10,152 bases of DNA from contig JACPVD010000141.1 in NCBI GenBank assembly GCA_016191895.1, positions 1 through 10,152 on the forward strand. Reading direction: 5' to 3'. Position 1 is the first letter of the stretch, and each line of letters begins with the position of its first letter. Both the position numbers and the translations under genes were made by a program. This document shows, one piece after another, positions 1 to 7,990 of this stretch. The notes under the pieces were generated by a model. It saw nothing but the letters and a program-made list of their open reading frames with translations, had not been told where the DNA came from and searched no databases. This DNA is from Chloroflexota bacterium. Lineage in GTDB: Bacteria; Chloroflexota; Anaerolineae; Anaerolineales; Villigracilaceae.

Positions 1-987
1 ATTCCCACCCAAATTGCGGGAATTCTGGATAAATTAAGCAACCATGAGCCTGTTTCATACCGCCTGGATGTGCATGGCGCGGAAAAGGACGATGATCATC
101 GCATCCATTTCGACCCGGAGAATATTTTTCCCGGTATTGCAAAACTCGTCGGCAAACTCAAACGACCAAAGTTTTTGCCGATCATCTCCTCGGTGGTACT
201 GGCGCAGGCATTGATCAAACGCAGTGAAGGCTCGGTGGATGGTTTCGTAATCGAGGGACCCACTGCCGGGGGACACAACGCCCCGCCAAGAGGCGCGGTT
301 AACTTGAATGAAAAGGGGGAGCCGATCTATGGCGAAAAAGACGCGGTGGATCTCGAAAAGATGAAACTCCTGGGATTGCCTTTCTGGCTTGCGGGAGGGT
401 ACGGAAATCCGAAACAGGTGCAGGCGGCGCTGGAAGCCGGCGCGGCGGGCGTGCAGGTGGGTACGGCATTCTCGCTGTGCGAAGAATCCGGTATGAGAGA
501 CGATCTAAAAGAGAGGCTGATACGCAAGGTTTTGAGCGAGGAAGCGCAGGTATTCACCAGCCCCCTTGCGTCGCCAACCGGCTTCCCCTTCAAGGTGGCG
601 CAATTGGAAGGCACGCTTTCAGAACCGGATGCATACGAAATGCGCAATCGAATATGCGATCTCGGTTTTCTGCGCATCCTGTACAAAAGGGACAACGGCA
701 CGGTCGGTTATCGTTGCGCCGCGGAACCGGTGGATGCTTTTGTAAAAAAGGGCGGCGCGGTGGAGGATACCCACAATCGTTCCTGCCTGTGCAACAACCT
801 GACCGCCACCGCCGGCTTTCCCCAGGTCCGCAAGGACGGCTACGTGGAACAACCCATCATAACATCCGGCGACGACCTGGCAGCGGTGGGGCAATTCCTG
901 AAGGAAGGCCGCACCCGTTATTCTGCGGAGGATGTGATCAGATACCTGCTGGGCCCATTTTTACAGACGGGATACGCAACCGCATAA
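1..987 (+). CDS. Nitronate monooxygenase-family flavoprotein (5' partial)
   Basis: The reading frame is open from base 1 to the TAA at 985-987, so the gene begins outside the window; 328 codons are visible. An internal GTG at 70 is not a start, since coding continues upstream of it. The protein resembles the 2-nitropropane dioxygenase/nitronate monooxygenase family, FMN-dependent TIM barrels that oxidise alkyl nitronates. Visible family marks are an EGPTAGGH segment with the usual active-site His (codon 274-276), then an AGGYGNPKQVQAALEAGA stretch followed by GVQVGTAF, which is the phosphate-binding end of the barrel. A later THNRSCLCNN segment (about 770-800) matches a Cys-containing tail seen in some long members of this family. 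The real substrate is uncertain; FabK-like enoyl reductases and PfaD-type proteins share the fold. It is the only plus-strand gene and converges on the GNAT gene. Family assignment is firm, enzymatic role is not. Confidence 0.87.
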   Translation: MPTQIAGILDKLSNHEPVSYRLDVHGAEKDDDHRIHFDPENIFPGIAKLVGKLKRPKFLPIISSVVLAQALIKRSEGSVDGFVIEGPTAGGHNAPPRGAVNLNEKGEPIYGEKDAVDLEKMKLLGLPFWLAGGYGNPKQVQAALEAGAAGVQVGTAFSLCEESGMRDDLKERLIRKVLSEEAQVFTSPLASPTGFPFKVAQLEGTLSEPDAYEMRNRICDLGFLRILYKRDNGTVGYRCAAEPVDAFVKKGGAVEDTHNRSCLCNNLTATAGFPQVRKDGYVEQPIITSGDDLAAVGQFLKEGRTRYSAEDVIRYLLGPFLQTGYATA

Positions 988-999
988 TAGCCTGCACGG

Positions 1000-1043
1000 A
1001 AAAAGCGTCGGCAATCAAATTGAATTGATTGCCGACGCTTTTT
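1000..1043. terminator. Bidirectional intrinsic terminator between convergent genes
   Basis: A perfect inverted repeat has arms at 1000-1018 and 1025-1043 around a 6-base loop. The core GCGTCGGCAATCAA is flanked by five A on the left and five T on the right, so each strand reads as a stable hairpin ending in a U-tract. It lies 12 bases after the stop of the flavoprotein gene and 23 bases beyond the stop of the acetyltransferase gene on the other strand. It can therefore end transcription from both sides. Confidence 0.9.
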
Positions 1044-1066
1044 AAACCGGGCATATCCACGGAAAC

Positions 1067-1657
1067 CTAACGATTCATCCTTGCTTCAAGGTTTTGTTTC
1101 ACCTGCGGCCATTCCGATTCGATGATGCTGTAAAAGACCGAATCGCGGTAGCGGCCATCGGGGAGGATCATATGGTTGCGCAGGATTCCCTCCTTCTTCG
1201 CGCCGATGCGCTCCATCGCCCTTTGCGAGCGTTCGTTGCGCAAGTCGGTTTTGAGTTGAACGCGAATCGCGCCGAGCGTTTCAAACGCATGGCCCAGCAG
1301 TAAATACTTGCATTCGGTGTTCACTGCCGTGCGCTGGAATTCGAGTCCGTACCATGTGCCGCCGATCTCGAGGCCGCGATCTTTGGGGGCAATGTTCAGG
1401 TAGCGGGTCGCGCCGGCCACCCGCCCGGAAACGAGGTGAATCACCGCAAATGGCAGGTCGGTTCCCTTTTCGCCGCGCGCCATAATATCTTTCACCCATC
1501 CGCGCATGTCCTCTTCCGATTCGATTCGCCCGTATAACATAAAGTCCCAAAAGTCCTGTCCCATTCCAATCTCGGCAAGACCCGGGATATGCGCTTCGGT
1601 CAACGGCTCAAGACGCGCATGTTTGCCGGTTAACACAACGGGGTTTACTTCCATCAT
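1067..1657 (-). CDS. GNAT family N-acetyltransferase, RimJ/RimL-like
   Basis: A protein of 196 residues with the layout of RimJ/RimL-type acetyltransferases, which move an acetyl group from acetyl-CoA to an amino group on a protein N-terminus or small molecule. Visible marks are an N-terminal VVLTGKHARLEPLTEAH strand-helix segment, an EIGGTWYGLEFQRTAVNTE core, and the C-terminal RVQLKTDLRNERSQRAMERIGA stretch typical of the family (split here at FETLGAI). The usual R/QxxGxG/A pyrophosphate loop is replaced by QRTAVNTECK, a variant shared by one subgroup. I place the start at ATG 1657, which overlaps the murE stop as ATGA and has GAGGAG eight bases upstream (1666-1671). A longer frame beginning at GTG 1666 would put its start inside that ribosome site. 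Cotranslation with murE is likely, but the substrate cannot be told from sequence; a link to cell-wall precursors is only a possibility. Confidence 0.88.
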   Translation of the reverse strand: MMEVNPVVLTGKHARLEPLTEAHIPGLAEIGMGQDFWDFMLYGRIESEEDMRGWVKDIMARGEKGTDLPFAVIHLVSGRVAGATRYLNIAPKDRGLEIGGTWYGLEFQRTAVNTECKYLLLGHAFETLGAIRVQLKTDLRNERSQRAMERIGAKKEGILRNHMILPDGRYRDSVFYSIIESEWPQVKQNLEARMNR

Positions 1658-3225
1658 TTCAGCCACTCCTCTTCTGTTTTATCCCGCGTCGGCAGGTAGG
1701 GCATCTTTTCACCGGCAATTCCCAAAAAATCCGCAAGCGCGGCGCGCATGGCGGTGCGATCGTCCCACAAATATTCCGTCCTGCCAAAACACATGGATTG
1801 TTCGTGTCCTTTTCCGCACGAGACGACAAGGTCGCCTTCCTTTGCAAGCCGCAAAGCGAACTTGATCGCCTCGCCCCGATCCGGGACTCGCCAGAAGGTT
1901 TTCCCCTCCCTCCCCCCTTTGGCTCTGGCGCCTGCCGCCATCTCTTCGAGAATGCCATCCAGCGATTCGATTCGCGGGTCTTCAGCAGTTAACACAGACA
2001 GGTCGGCCAACTCCATTGAAGTCTCCGCCATCATGCGGCGTTTTTCCTTGTCGCGCAATCCCGCCGAACCAAACACGACGATGACCCTGCCTTTCGTCAT
2101 TTTTCTTGCGGCCTCAAGCGCAGACTTCAACGCGTTCGGCGTGTGGGCAAAATCGACAATGGCGGTGAAGTCCTGGCCGAGGTTGATAGCTTCCATGCGG
2201 CCGGGGATTCCGCCCAGCGATGCGATTCCCTGCGCGGCTGTTTGCGGGTCGATTCCGAGGCCGTAGATCGTCGCCGTTAATGCGGCGAGGCAATTCGAGA
2301 CGTTGTACGCGCCGACCAGCCCGCTTTTGACTTCCACCCGAAAATCATTCGACGCCGCCGTAAACTCGACTCCCGACGAAGCATATTTCGCATCCTCCGC
2401 GCGGACGTCCGCTGAATCCTGCAAACCGTAATTTATCTTGCGCGTTTTGATGAACGAATCCAGGAATTCGAATGAACGGTCGTCGCGATTAAACACAGCT
2501 AGTCGCGGATTCCCCGACGGTTTTTCCTTTGTTAATTCCAGGCTGGAGAACAATCTGGCCTTTGCGGCGCGGTAATTCTCGTAACTGCCGTGTTCATCCA
2601 TATGCTCGTGGGTGATATTCGTGACCACGCCGATGTCGAACTCGCAGGCGTCAACGCGGTGTTGCGCCCAGCCGTGAGACGTGGTCTCAAGCACGACATG
2701 CGTCAGGCCCGCTTCGACCATCTGCGCCAGATAACGCTGCACATCATGGGCATCCGGTGTGGTGACGTGAAAGCCGGTATCCAGAATTTCGTCGCCAATC
2801 ACCGCGTTCACCGTCGAGATCATGCCCGCCTTGATTCCTGCGGCGATGAGAATTTTGTAGATCAGGTTGCTGGTGGTTGTCTTGCCGTCGGTGCCGGTGA
2901 CGCCGATCACTGTCAGCACACGGCCCGGCCAGTTGTAAAACGAGGCCGCTAAAAAGGTCAGGGCGTGGCGCGGGTTTTCAATTCGTATATAGGGAACGGA
3001 GAGTCCGGTCAGGTCCCTTTTCCCGATCACCGCGGATGCGCCGTTGTCGATCGCGCTTTGAATGTAATCATGCCCGTCTGTCGTGCCGCCCCGCATGGCG
3101 ACAAAAACATCCCCGGGCTTCACAACGCGGTTGTCTATGGCGATGCCGCTGATGGGCAGGTCGGCTATATCGAAGGGCGTACGGGGAAAGGGACGGTCGG
3201 CGAATATTTTTTTCAGTGTGTTCAT
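1654..3225 (-). CDS. murE: UDP-N-acetylmuramyl-tripeptide synthetase (Mur ligase MurE)
   Basis: A 523-residue cytoplasmic ligase that adds the third (diamino) residue to UDP-MurNAc-L-Ala-D-Glu at the cost of ATP in peptidoglycan synthesis. Domain order is normal: an N-terminal UDP-binding domain (SGIAIDNRVVKPGDVFVAMRG at about 26-46), a central ATPase domain with P-loop TGTDGKTTT (110-118), TTPDAH (155-160), ETTSHG (180-185) and a likely carbamylated Lys222 in AAKARLF, then a C-terminal domain with EDPR (415-418) and GKGHEQ (471-476). The EDPR replaces the DNPR that reads meso-diaminopimelate in Gram-negative enzymes, so L-ornithine or lysine may be the substrate; this is inference. The frame is open back to ATG 3294, but that extension runs through the terminator hairpin of the upstream gene, and MurE homology begins near MNTLKKIF, so ATG 3225 is chosen. 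No Shine-Dalgarno is visible there; the preceding bases are CCCATCCCCCC. It overlaps the acetyltransferase gene downstream. Confidence 0.95.
   Translation of the reverse strand: MNTLKKIFADRPFPRTPFDIADLPISGIAIDNRVVKPGDVFVAMRGGTTDGHDYIQSAIDNGASAVIGKRDLTGLSVPYIRIENPRHALTFLAASFYNWPGRVLTVIGVTGTDGKTTTSNLIYKILIAAGIKAGMISTVNAVIGDEILDTGFHVTTPDAHDVQRYLAQMVEAGLTHVVLETTSHGWAQHRVDACEFDIGVVTNITHEHMDEHGSYENYRAAKARLFSSLELTKEKPSGNPRLAVFNRDDRSFEFLDSFIKTRKINYGLQDSADVRAEDAKYASSGVEFTAASNDFRVEVKSGLVGAYNVSNCLAALTATIYGLGIDPQTAAQGIASLGGIPGRMEAINLGQDFTAIVDFAHTPNALKSALEAARKMTKGRVIVVFGSAGLRDKEKRRMMAETSMELADLSVLTAEDPRIESLDGILEEMAAGARAKGGREGKTFWRVPDRGEAIKFALRLAKEGDLVVSCGKGHEQSMCFGRTEYLWDDRTAMRAALADFLGIAGEKMPYLPTRDKTEEEWLK
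1666..1671 (-). promoter_or_regulatory. Shine-Dalgarno site that fixes the acetyltransferase start
   Basis: GAGGAG on the minus strand lies inside the 3' end of murE, eight bases before ATG 1657. It rules against the GTG at 1664-1666, which overlaps it, and supports translational coupling through the ATGA junction at 1654-1657. Confidence 0.75.
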
Positions 3226-3240
3226 GGGGGGATGGGTAAT

Positions 3241-3276
3241 AAAAAGAAGTTTTAGCGATTGTATCGCTAAAACTTC
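3241..3276 (-). terminator. Intrinsic terminator after the reductase-like gene
   Basis: A 14-base-pair perfect stem (3246-3259 with 3263-3276) with a 3-base loop is followed on the minus strand by TTTTTATT from 3245 downward. It lies 31 bases beyond the TAA at 3308-3310 and ends only 15 bases before the murE ATG. Its position inside the would-be N-terminal extension of murE is the main reason to reject the longer murE start. Confidence 0.85.
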
Positions 3277-3286
3277 CCAATTCCAA
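3258..3286 (-). promoter_or_regulatory. Possible murE promoter embedded in the terminator
   Basis: Read on the minus strand, TTGGAA (3281-3286) and TACAAT (3258-3263) are 17 bases apart, matching the sigma70 consensus at four and five of six positions. Transcription would start near 3251, giving a leader of roughly 25 bases before the murE ATG. The -10 box covers the loop and inner stem of the terminator hairpin. Because the terminator sits just before murE and no other promoter space exists, some promoter here is expected. The exact boxes are prediction only. Confidence 0.5.
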
Positions 3287-3307
3287 ATCGACATGGCGCA
3301 AAATCAG

Positions 3308-3961
3308 TTACGACGATACAACCTTGATATTGAATTTTTGCGCCGACGTGGCAAGGCGGATGTTGCGCCACAGGATGGTGTACATTTCGACGCCGCGCGA
3401 GGTGGTGATGTCGCCGAGATCAACCACCGAGCGCCAGCCAAACCAGTCGTGCAAATATTTATTCACCGAGGCTTTTGCGTCGGCGCTATTGCCGCTGAGA
3501 AAGACGGTTGTCTTTTCGCCCAATTTATCGGGGTCGACCATCACATTACAATTGACAGTGTTGAGCGTCTTCACCACAAAAGTGTCGGGGTAGGTGCGCT
3601 GGATCTGCTCGCCCAGCGAATCGTCGTTACACACGGTAAGAGTCCAAACCTCGCCGTTGTAATCGAGCGGGTTGGACGTATCGATGAGGATCTTGCCCTT
3701 CATATTATCCGCCCCGGCCAGCCGCAGAGCGTTCAGGGTTGCCGCGCCAAGCGTGCAATTGAATATCACATCGCCAAAAGCGGCGGCATTTGCGAACGTT
3801 CCAAAGATGGCGTGTTGCGGGTTGGCCTCCTCTTTCGCCCACATGACCGCTTTCGGGTTATCCGCGTCCCGCGACCCCATCATGACCTCGTGCCCGAGGT
3901 GTACCAACTTGGAACCGATCGTTTGCCCGGCCAGCCCGGTGCCTAGTACTGCAATTTTCAT
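3308..3961 (-). CDS. NAD(P)-binding reductase, COG2085 (F420:NADP oxidoreductase-like)
   Basis: A 217-residue protein beginning with a Rossmann fold: MKIAVLGTGLAGQTIG carries the GxGxxG dinucleotide loop (G7, G9, G12) and the second strand ends in GSRD (about 29-32). In F420:NADP oxidoreductases the same Ser-Arg holds the 2'-phosphate of NADP, so NADP(H) preference is likely. Later segments ILIDTSNPLDY (91-101) and VVKTLNTVNCNVM (about 128-140) also match this family. Family members move hydride between NADP and F420 or unknown acceptors; whether this one uses F420 cannot be said, since no F420 biosynthesis gene is in view. The ATG at 3961 has GGAGG seven bases upstream (3969-3973). The gene looks monocistronic, with its own promoter (4055-4082) and terminator (3241-3276). 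It is probably soluble and cytoplasmic, as no signal peptide or membrane segment is seen. Confidence 0.85.
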   Translation of the reverse strand: MKIAVLGTGLAGQTIGSKLVHLGHEVMMGSRDADNPKAVMWAKEEANPQHAIFGTFANAAAFGDVIFNCTLGAATLNALRLAGADNMKGKILIDTSNPLDYNGEVWTLTVCNDDSLGEQIQRTYPDTFVVKTLNTVNCNVMVDPDKLGEKTTVFLSGNSADAKASVNKYLHDWFGWRSVVDLGDITTSRGVEMYTILWRNIRLATSAQKFNIKVVSS

Positions 3962-4054
3962 GACATTGCCTCCAGAGCGCTTTGATTTTTTTATCGGAGA
4001 TTCTTTTTTCGTGCCATGATCGAATGTCTAAAGTTTACTCGCGTCCTACGGCCT

Positions 4055-4082
4055 ATTATAACAACGAACTGTATCTTCTCAA
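4055..4082 (-). promoter_or_regulatory. Sigma70-type promoter for the reductase-like gene
   Basis: On the minus strand TTGAGA (4077-4082) and a perfect TATAAT (4055-4060) are separated by 16 bases. This is the best consensus promoter visible in the window. It lies about 85 bases after the end of the ATPase operon and leaves a leader of about 85-90 bases before ATG 3961. A GGAGG ribosome site occurs at 3969-3973. No riboswitch-like fold was recognised in the leader. Confidence 0.7.
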
Positions 4083-4133
4083 CACATTGGGATGCGGGGC
4101 GTTTTGAAAAGACACGCTGAATTCAATAATTGA

Positions 4134-4159
4134 AGTCCAAAGTCAGGAGACTTTGGACT
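4134..4159 (-). terminator. Terminator-like hairpin after the ATPase operon
   Basis: An 11-base-pair perfect stem (4134-4144 with 4149-4159) with a 4-base loop begins 6 bases after the ntpD stop codon. On the minus strand it is followed by TTCAATTATTGAATT, which is A/T-rich but not a clean U-tract. It could be a weak terminator or an mRNA 3'-end stabiliser. A second small palindrome, TTCAAT-A-ATTGAA, adjoins it at about 4122-4134. Confidence 0.6.
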
Positions 4160-4165
4160 CGTCGA

Positions 4166-4810
4166 TTAAGGCGCTGTCGCTTCGGCGGCCTGTTTGGTCA
4201 TCTTCGTCTTCAGCCACTTCAAACGGAAGGTCTCCTCGCGCTCGCGTTCCTCCAACGAACTGACGATGAATTCGATCTGATGCTTATACTGCGGAATGAA
4301 GATATGTTGAAGCGCGTTCACGCGCCGCGGGGTCTTGCGCAATTCATTGGCAAGACGCCACACCGCCGCAGTGAGCATGGACAGTTGCGGAATACGCAAC
4401 AACACTTCGCGAAATGCGTCGCTGGCTTCATCGAGCGCGGCGGATGTATCGCCCGGGCTGTAGGGAAGTTTCGGCGGCTCGCCGCGCGCTTCGATCTGCG
4501 GAAGCGCTACGCCCATTACGCCGCGCAGGCGCAGATGCACGTCCACGGTCTTGTCCACCGCCAGCGAAGCCCACTCCACATGATCCGAGCCCATCACAAG
4601 GCGGGCTTTCTCCATGGCTTCGTAGGCGGTTGTGAGCAACGCCCAGACTTCCTTTTGGAGAGAATCGGCTTCTTTTGCCACGCGAACCAGTTCACCGGTC
4701 AGGGCTTCGCGTTTGCGATCGAGGATCTCATAACCCTCTTTTGCAAAACGCAAATCCTTTTTAAGGCGAATCAGGTTCGTGCGGGTGGGGGCGATATTAA
4801 TTTGAGGCAT
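4166..4810 (-). CDS. ntpD: V/A-type ATP synthase subunit D
   Basis: A 214-residue protein of the V-ATPase subunit D family, the central rotor shaft that turns inside the A3B3 hexamer. The N-terminal segment [31 protein letters not shown] (about 5-35, listed in parts here as [16 protein letters not shown] and [12 protein letters not shown]) is the family hallmark and starts the long antiparallel coiled coil. The matching C-terminal helix contains [21 protein letters not shown] ([12 protein letters not shown] then QYKHQIEFI), the other conserved stretch. Length is normal for the family. The ATG at 4810 lies inside the end of ntpB, a 14-base overlap, with AAAGG five bases upstream. It is the last gene of the operon and is followed by a hairpin. 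No odd features were seen. Confidence 0.96.
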   Translation of the reverse strand: MPQINIAPTRTNLIRLKKDLRFAKEGYEILDRKREALTGELVRVAKEADSLQKEVWALLTTAYEAMEKARLVMGSDHVEWASLAVDKTVDVHLRLRGVMGVALPQIEARGEPPKLPYSPGDTSAALDEASDAFREVLLRIPQLSMLTAAVWRLANELRKTPRRVNALQHIFIPQYKHQIEFIVSSLEEREREETFRLKWLKTKMTKQAAEATAP

Positions 4811-6224
4811 CGTCGCCTTTGTAATATATTGCGATCTCGTCGAGCGTGACGCGGGTCAACTCCTTCTTCGGGAGCATGGAGAGAAGTTTCCAGCCAATCT
4901 CGAGAGTCCGCTCGATGGTGCGGTTTTCGGTGAAACTCTGGTTGACGAATTCCCGCTCGAACGCGCGTCCGAATTTAAGATATTTCTGGTCCACGTCGCT
5001 GAGTTCTTCCTCGCCGATAACGGATGCGAGCGCGCGCACATCCTGGGTTCTGGCGTAGGCGGCATACAACTGCGCGCCCCAACGCGGATGGTCGTCGCGG
5101 GTGCGATTCTTGCCGATACCGTCTTTCATTAAGCGCGAGAGGCTCGGCAGAACGGCGACGGGAGGATAGATGCCCGCAAAGTTTAATTCGCGACCCAGCA
5201 CGATCTGGCCTTCGGTGATGTAACCGGTCAGGTCGGGCATCGGGTGCGTGATGTCATCGTTGGGCATGGTCAGGATCGGAATCTGCGTGATCGACCCTTT
5301 GCTCGTGCGGATGCGTCCCGTGCGTTCGTACATCGAAGCCAGGTCGCTATATAAATAACCGGGGTATCCCTTGCGGCTGGGCACTTCGCCGCGCACATTG
5401 GAAATCTGGCGCAGGGCTTCGCCGTAGTTGGTCATATCGGTCAACACAACCAATACATGCATTTCGCGTTCGTAGGCAAGATACTCGGCAAGGGTTAATG
5501 CCGCGCGCGGAGTGACGATACGCTCGACCGGGGGATCGTCTGCAAGGTTAAGGAACATTGCCACGCGGGTCAGCGCTCCGCTTTCGGTAAACGATCGGCG
5601 GAAATAATCGGCCACATCATTCTTGACGCCCATGGCGGCGAACACGATGGCGAACTCTTCGCCTTCGGTTGGGGGTGCGCCCGCTAATTTGCCCAATGTC
5701 GCCTGGCGTACAATTTGCGCCGCAAGCTGGTCGTGCGGCATGCCCGCGCCGGAGAACAACGGAAGTTTCTGTCCGCGCAAAAGCGTGTTCACGCCGTCGA
5801 TGGTGGAGATGCCGGTCTGGATGTAATCGCGCGGGTAAATACGCGCGGTGGGGTTGATCGGCTGGCCGTTTACGTCGGCATACCGATCCGTCAACGGTTC
5901 GGGGCCGCCGTCGATGGGAGAGCCCAGGCCGTCAAAGATACGCCCAAGCATTTCCTCGGCAACGGGGATGTGCAAGGTCGTGCCCAAAAAGCGGACTCGC
6001 GTGCCGTCGATCGAAAGGCCGGTGGAGCCTGCAAAGGCCTGCACAACGGCAAAGCCCTCGCCCACTTCCAACACGCGGCCGCGGCGGATCTGTCCGCGCG
6101 AATCCTGGATTTCGACCACTTCATCGTAACTGACGTTGGCCCCGCCTTCGACCACCAAAATCGGGCCTTCGATACGGCCAACGCCGACGACTTCCTGACC
6201 GCCTTGTACTGTTACTTCGCTCAT
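4797..6224 (-). CDS. ntpB: V/A-type ATP synthase subunit B
   Basis: A 475-residue regulatory, non-catalytic subunit of the A3B3 head. It has the usual three parts: a beta-barrel N-terminus, a nucleotide-fold centre and a helical C-terminus. As in other B subunits the P-loop is replaced, here by [15 protein letters not shown] (156-170). The arginine that completes the catalytic site of the neighbouring A subunit is probably Arg364 in [13 protein letters not shown], by comparison with the equivalent PSLSRL in Enterococcus hirae B. Other conserved stretches are [18 protein letters not shown] (287-304) and [10 protein letters not shown] (371-380). ATG 6224 overlaps the ntpA stop as ATGA, and the gene's end overlaps ntpD, so A, B and D are expected to be translationally coupled. 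Length and motifs are normal. Confidence 0.97.
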   Translation of the reverse strand: MSEVTVQGGQEVVGVGRIEGPILVVEGGANVSYDEVVEIQDSRGQIRRGRVLEVGEGFAVVQAFAGSTGLSIDGTRVRFLGTTLHIPVAEEMLGRIFDGLGSPIDGGPEPLTDRYADVNGQPINPTARIYPRDYIQTGISTIDGVNTLLRGQKLPLFSGAGMPHDQLAAQIVRQATLGKLAGAPPTEGEEFAIVFAAMGVKNDVADYFRRSFTESGALTRVAMFLNLADDPPVERIVTPRAALTLAEYLAYEREMHVLVVLTDMTNYGEALRQISNVRGEVPSRKGYPGYLYSDLASMYERTGRIRTSKGSITQIPILTMPNDDITHPMPDLTGYITEGQIVLGRELNFAGIYPPVAVLPSLSRLMKDGIGKNRTRDDHPRWGAQLYAAYARTQDVRALASVIGEEELSDVDQKYLKFGRAFEREFVNQSFTENRTIERTLEIGWKLLSMLPKKELTRVTLDEIAIYYKGDDASN

Positions 6225-7990
6225 GATCTGTACTCCGCATCCAACTGACCCATCTGCTGGTCAATCTGTTTTTGGATTTCGTCGAACCGTGTTATTTCTT
6301 CGTTGGTGACTGTGGATTTGGCGCGGATGATCGTATCCACCACCGGCAGGTCGTGAATCAAGTTGATCGGCGCGCCTTTCTTGACAATCGCCATGCCGCG
6401 CTCGTGGAAGTAAAGCACAAGTTCGAGCATGCGAATCTGTTTTTCCACCGAAGAGAACGCATCGACTGATTCAGTCGCGTTTTGTTGCAATAGACCTTCG
6501 CGGATCAGGCGGGTGGTTTCGAGAACCATGCGCTCGGTGTAGGGAAGCGCATCCGGACCAACCAACTTCACAATCTGCGAGAGGCGGCTTTCCTCGCTCA
6601 ACAATTCCATCGCGCGGTTGCGCATGGTCAGCCAGTCTTTGCCGGTCTTCTCGCGCCACCACGCGCCCACGTCTTCGAGATATTCGCTGTAACTATCCAG
6701 CCAGTTGATGGCGGGGAAGTGACGGGCGGAGGCCAGCGATTTATCGAGCGCCCAGAAGCAGCGGATGAAACGCTTGGTGTGTTGCGTGACCGGTTCCGAG
6801 AAGTCGCCGCCGGGAGGAGACACCGCGCCGACGATGGAAACGGAACCTTGCGTGCCGTTCAAATTATCCACGTAGCCGGCGCGTTCGTAAAATTCTGCGA
6901 GGCGGCCGGCGAGATAGGCGGGATAGCCTTCTTCCGCGGGCATTTCTTCGAGACGTCCCGATACTTCGCGCAATGCTTCCGCCCAACGAGAAGTTGAGTC
7001 TGCCATGAGGGCAACGTGATAACCCATGTCGCGATAATATTCAGCGATGGTAATGCCGGTGTAGATGCTGGCTTCGCGCGCCGCGACGGGCATGTTGGAC
7101 GTATTCGCTATCAGCACCGTGCGTTCCATTAATGGTCGACCCGTTCTCGGGTCGACAAGATGCGGGAATTCCTGCAACACTTCCGTCATTTCGTTGCCGC
7201 GTTCGCCGCATCCGATGTAGACAATGATCTCCGCATCCGCCCATTTGGCAATGCTATGCTGGGTGACGGTTTTCCCTGAACCGAACGGGCCGGGGATGCC
7301 CGCCGCGCCGCCTTTGGCGACCGGGAAAAACGTGTCGAGAATTCTTTGACCGGTGATCAACGGAATATTCGCGGGGCGTCGATTTGTAAACGGGCGCGCG
7401 CGGCGAACAGGCCAGCGTTGAAGCATGGTCACGGTTTTTTCTTCCTTGCCCATTTTCAACTTTGCGATCGGGTCAGTGACGGTGTAATCGCCCGAAGGCG
7501 CAACCCATGTGATCGTGCCTGAGTCATCCGGGTTCAACATCACGCGGTGCTCGAGGGTATCGGTTTCCATGGCAACGCCGAGAATCGCGCCGCCCTTCAC
7601 TTCGTCGCCGACTTTGACCCTGGACGTATATCGCCATTTCTTTTCGCGGCTGATCGAATCAAAGCGCGCGCCGCGATTGATGAACGAGCCCATCGCCTCT
7701 TCAATCAACGGAAGCGGACGCTGTACGCCGTCGTAAATGCTTTGGATCAAGCCCGGGCCAAGTTCCACAGAAAGCGGCAGACCTGTGCCATAAATCGGCG
7801 CGCCGGTTTGCATGCCGGCCGTTTCTTCATACACTTGAACCGTCATTTGATCGCCTTTGAGGCCGATCACTTCGCCGACCAGCCGGTCAGCGCCCACTTC
7901 GACGAGTTCGAGCATGCCCACGTGACGGGATCCGCGGGCGCGCACAACGGGGCCGCTGATCCAGGTTATTGTTCCAACTTGATCGCTCAT
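6221..7990 (-). CDS. ntpA: V/A-type ATP synthase catalytic subunit A
   Basis: A 589-residue catalytic subunit that binds and hydrolyses or makes ATP. Visible motifs are the P-loop GPFGSGKT (234-241), the form typical of V/A-type A subunits as opposed to GGAGVGKT of F-type beta; GERGNE (262-267) with the catalytic Glu; and Walker [11 protein letters not shown] (326-335). The A-specific non-homologous insertion is present at roughly 115-195, including the [15 protein letters not shown] segment. The C-terminal helical region continues to [15 protein letters not shown] 7990 overlaps the ntpE stop as ATGA, with GGGAG seven bases upstream, and the stop overlaps ntpB in the same way. The protein is cytoplasmic and membrane-peripheral. 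Direction (ATP synthesis or ion pumping) cannot be told from sequence. Confidence 0.98.
   Translation of the reverse strand: MSDQVGTITWISGPVVRARGSRHVGMLELVEVGADRLVGEVIGLKGDQMTVQVYEETAGMQTGAPIYGTGLPLSVELGPGLIQSIYDGVQRPLPLIEEAMGSFINRGARFDSISREKKWRYTSRVKVGDEVKGGAILGVAMETDTLEHRVMLNPDDSGTITWVAPSGDYTVTDPIAKLKMGKEEKTVTMLQRWPVRRARPFTNRRPANIPLITGQRILDTFFPVAKGGAAGIPGPFGSGKTVTQHSIAKWADAEIIVYIGCGERGNEMTEVLQEFPHLVDPRTGRPLMERTVLIANTSNMPVAAREASIYTGITIAEYYRDMGYHVALMADSTSRWAEALREVSGRLEEMPAEEGYPAYLAGRLAEFYERAGYVDNLNGTQGSVSIVGAVSPPGGDFSEPVTQHTKRFIRCFWALDKSLASARHFPAINWLDSYSEYLEDVGAWWREKTGKDWLTMRNRAMELLSEESRLSQIVKLVGPDALPYTERMVLETTRLIREGLLQQNATESVDAFSSVEKQIRMLELVLYFHERGMAIVKKGAPINLIHDLPVVDTIIRAKSTVTNEEITRFDEIQKQIDQQMGQLDAEYRS

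Noticed and set aside
68..72. GTG at 70 as the start of the flavoprotein gene
   Set aside because: The frame is open back to base 1, and the N-terminal half of the barrel would be missing from a protein starting here.
1658..1666. GTG start at 1666 for the acetyltransferase
   Set aside because: The GTG overlaps the GAGGAG ribosome site, while ATG 1657 has ideal spacing and an ATGA overlap with murE.
3226..3294. N-terminal extension of murE from ATG 3294
   Set aside because: The extra 23 residues are encoded by the intrinsic terminator and promoter region, have no Shine-Dalgarno site, and precede the point where MurE similarity begins.
3083..3946. Open frame of 287 codons on the plus strand
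   Set aside because: It lies antisense to the start of murE and nearly all of the reductase gene, crosses both their control signals, and its translation has no recognisable domain. The opposite strand carries clear conserved proteins.
4130..4849. Open frame of 239 codons on the plus strand opposite ntpD
   Set aside because: It mirrors ntpD, is rich in Arg/His/Cys as expected for an antisense frame in GC-rich DNA, and begins inside the hairpin after ntpD.
5715..6248. Plus-strand frames opposite ntpB and ntpA (also 7547-8017)
   Set aside because: They have no family resemblance and are antisense to strongly conserved ATPase subunits.
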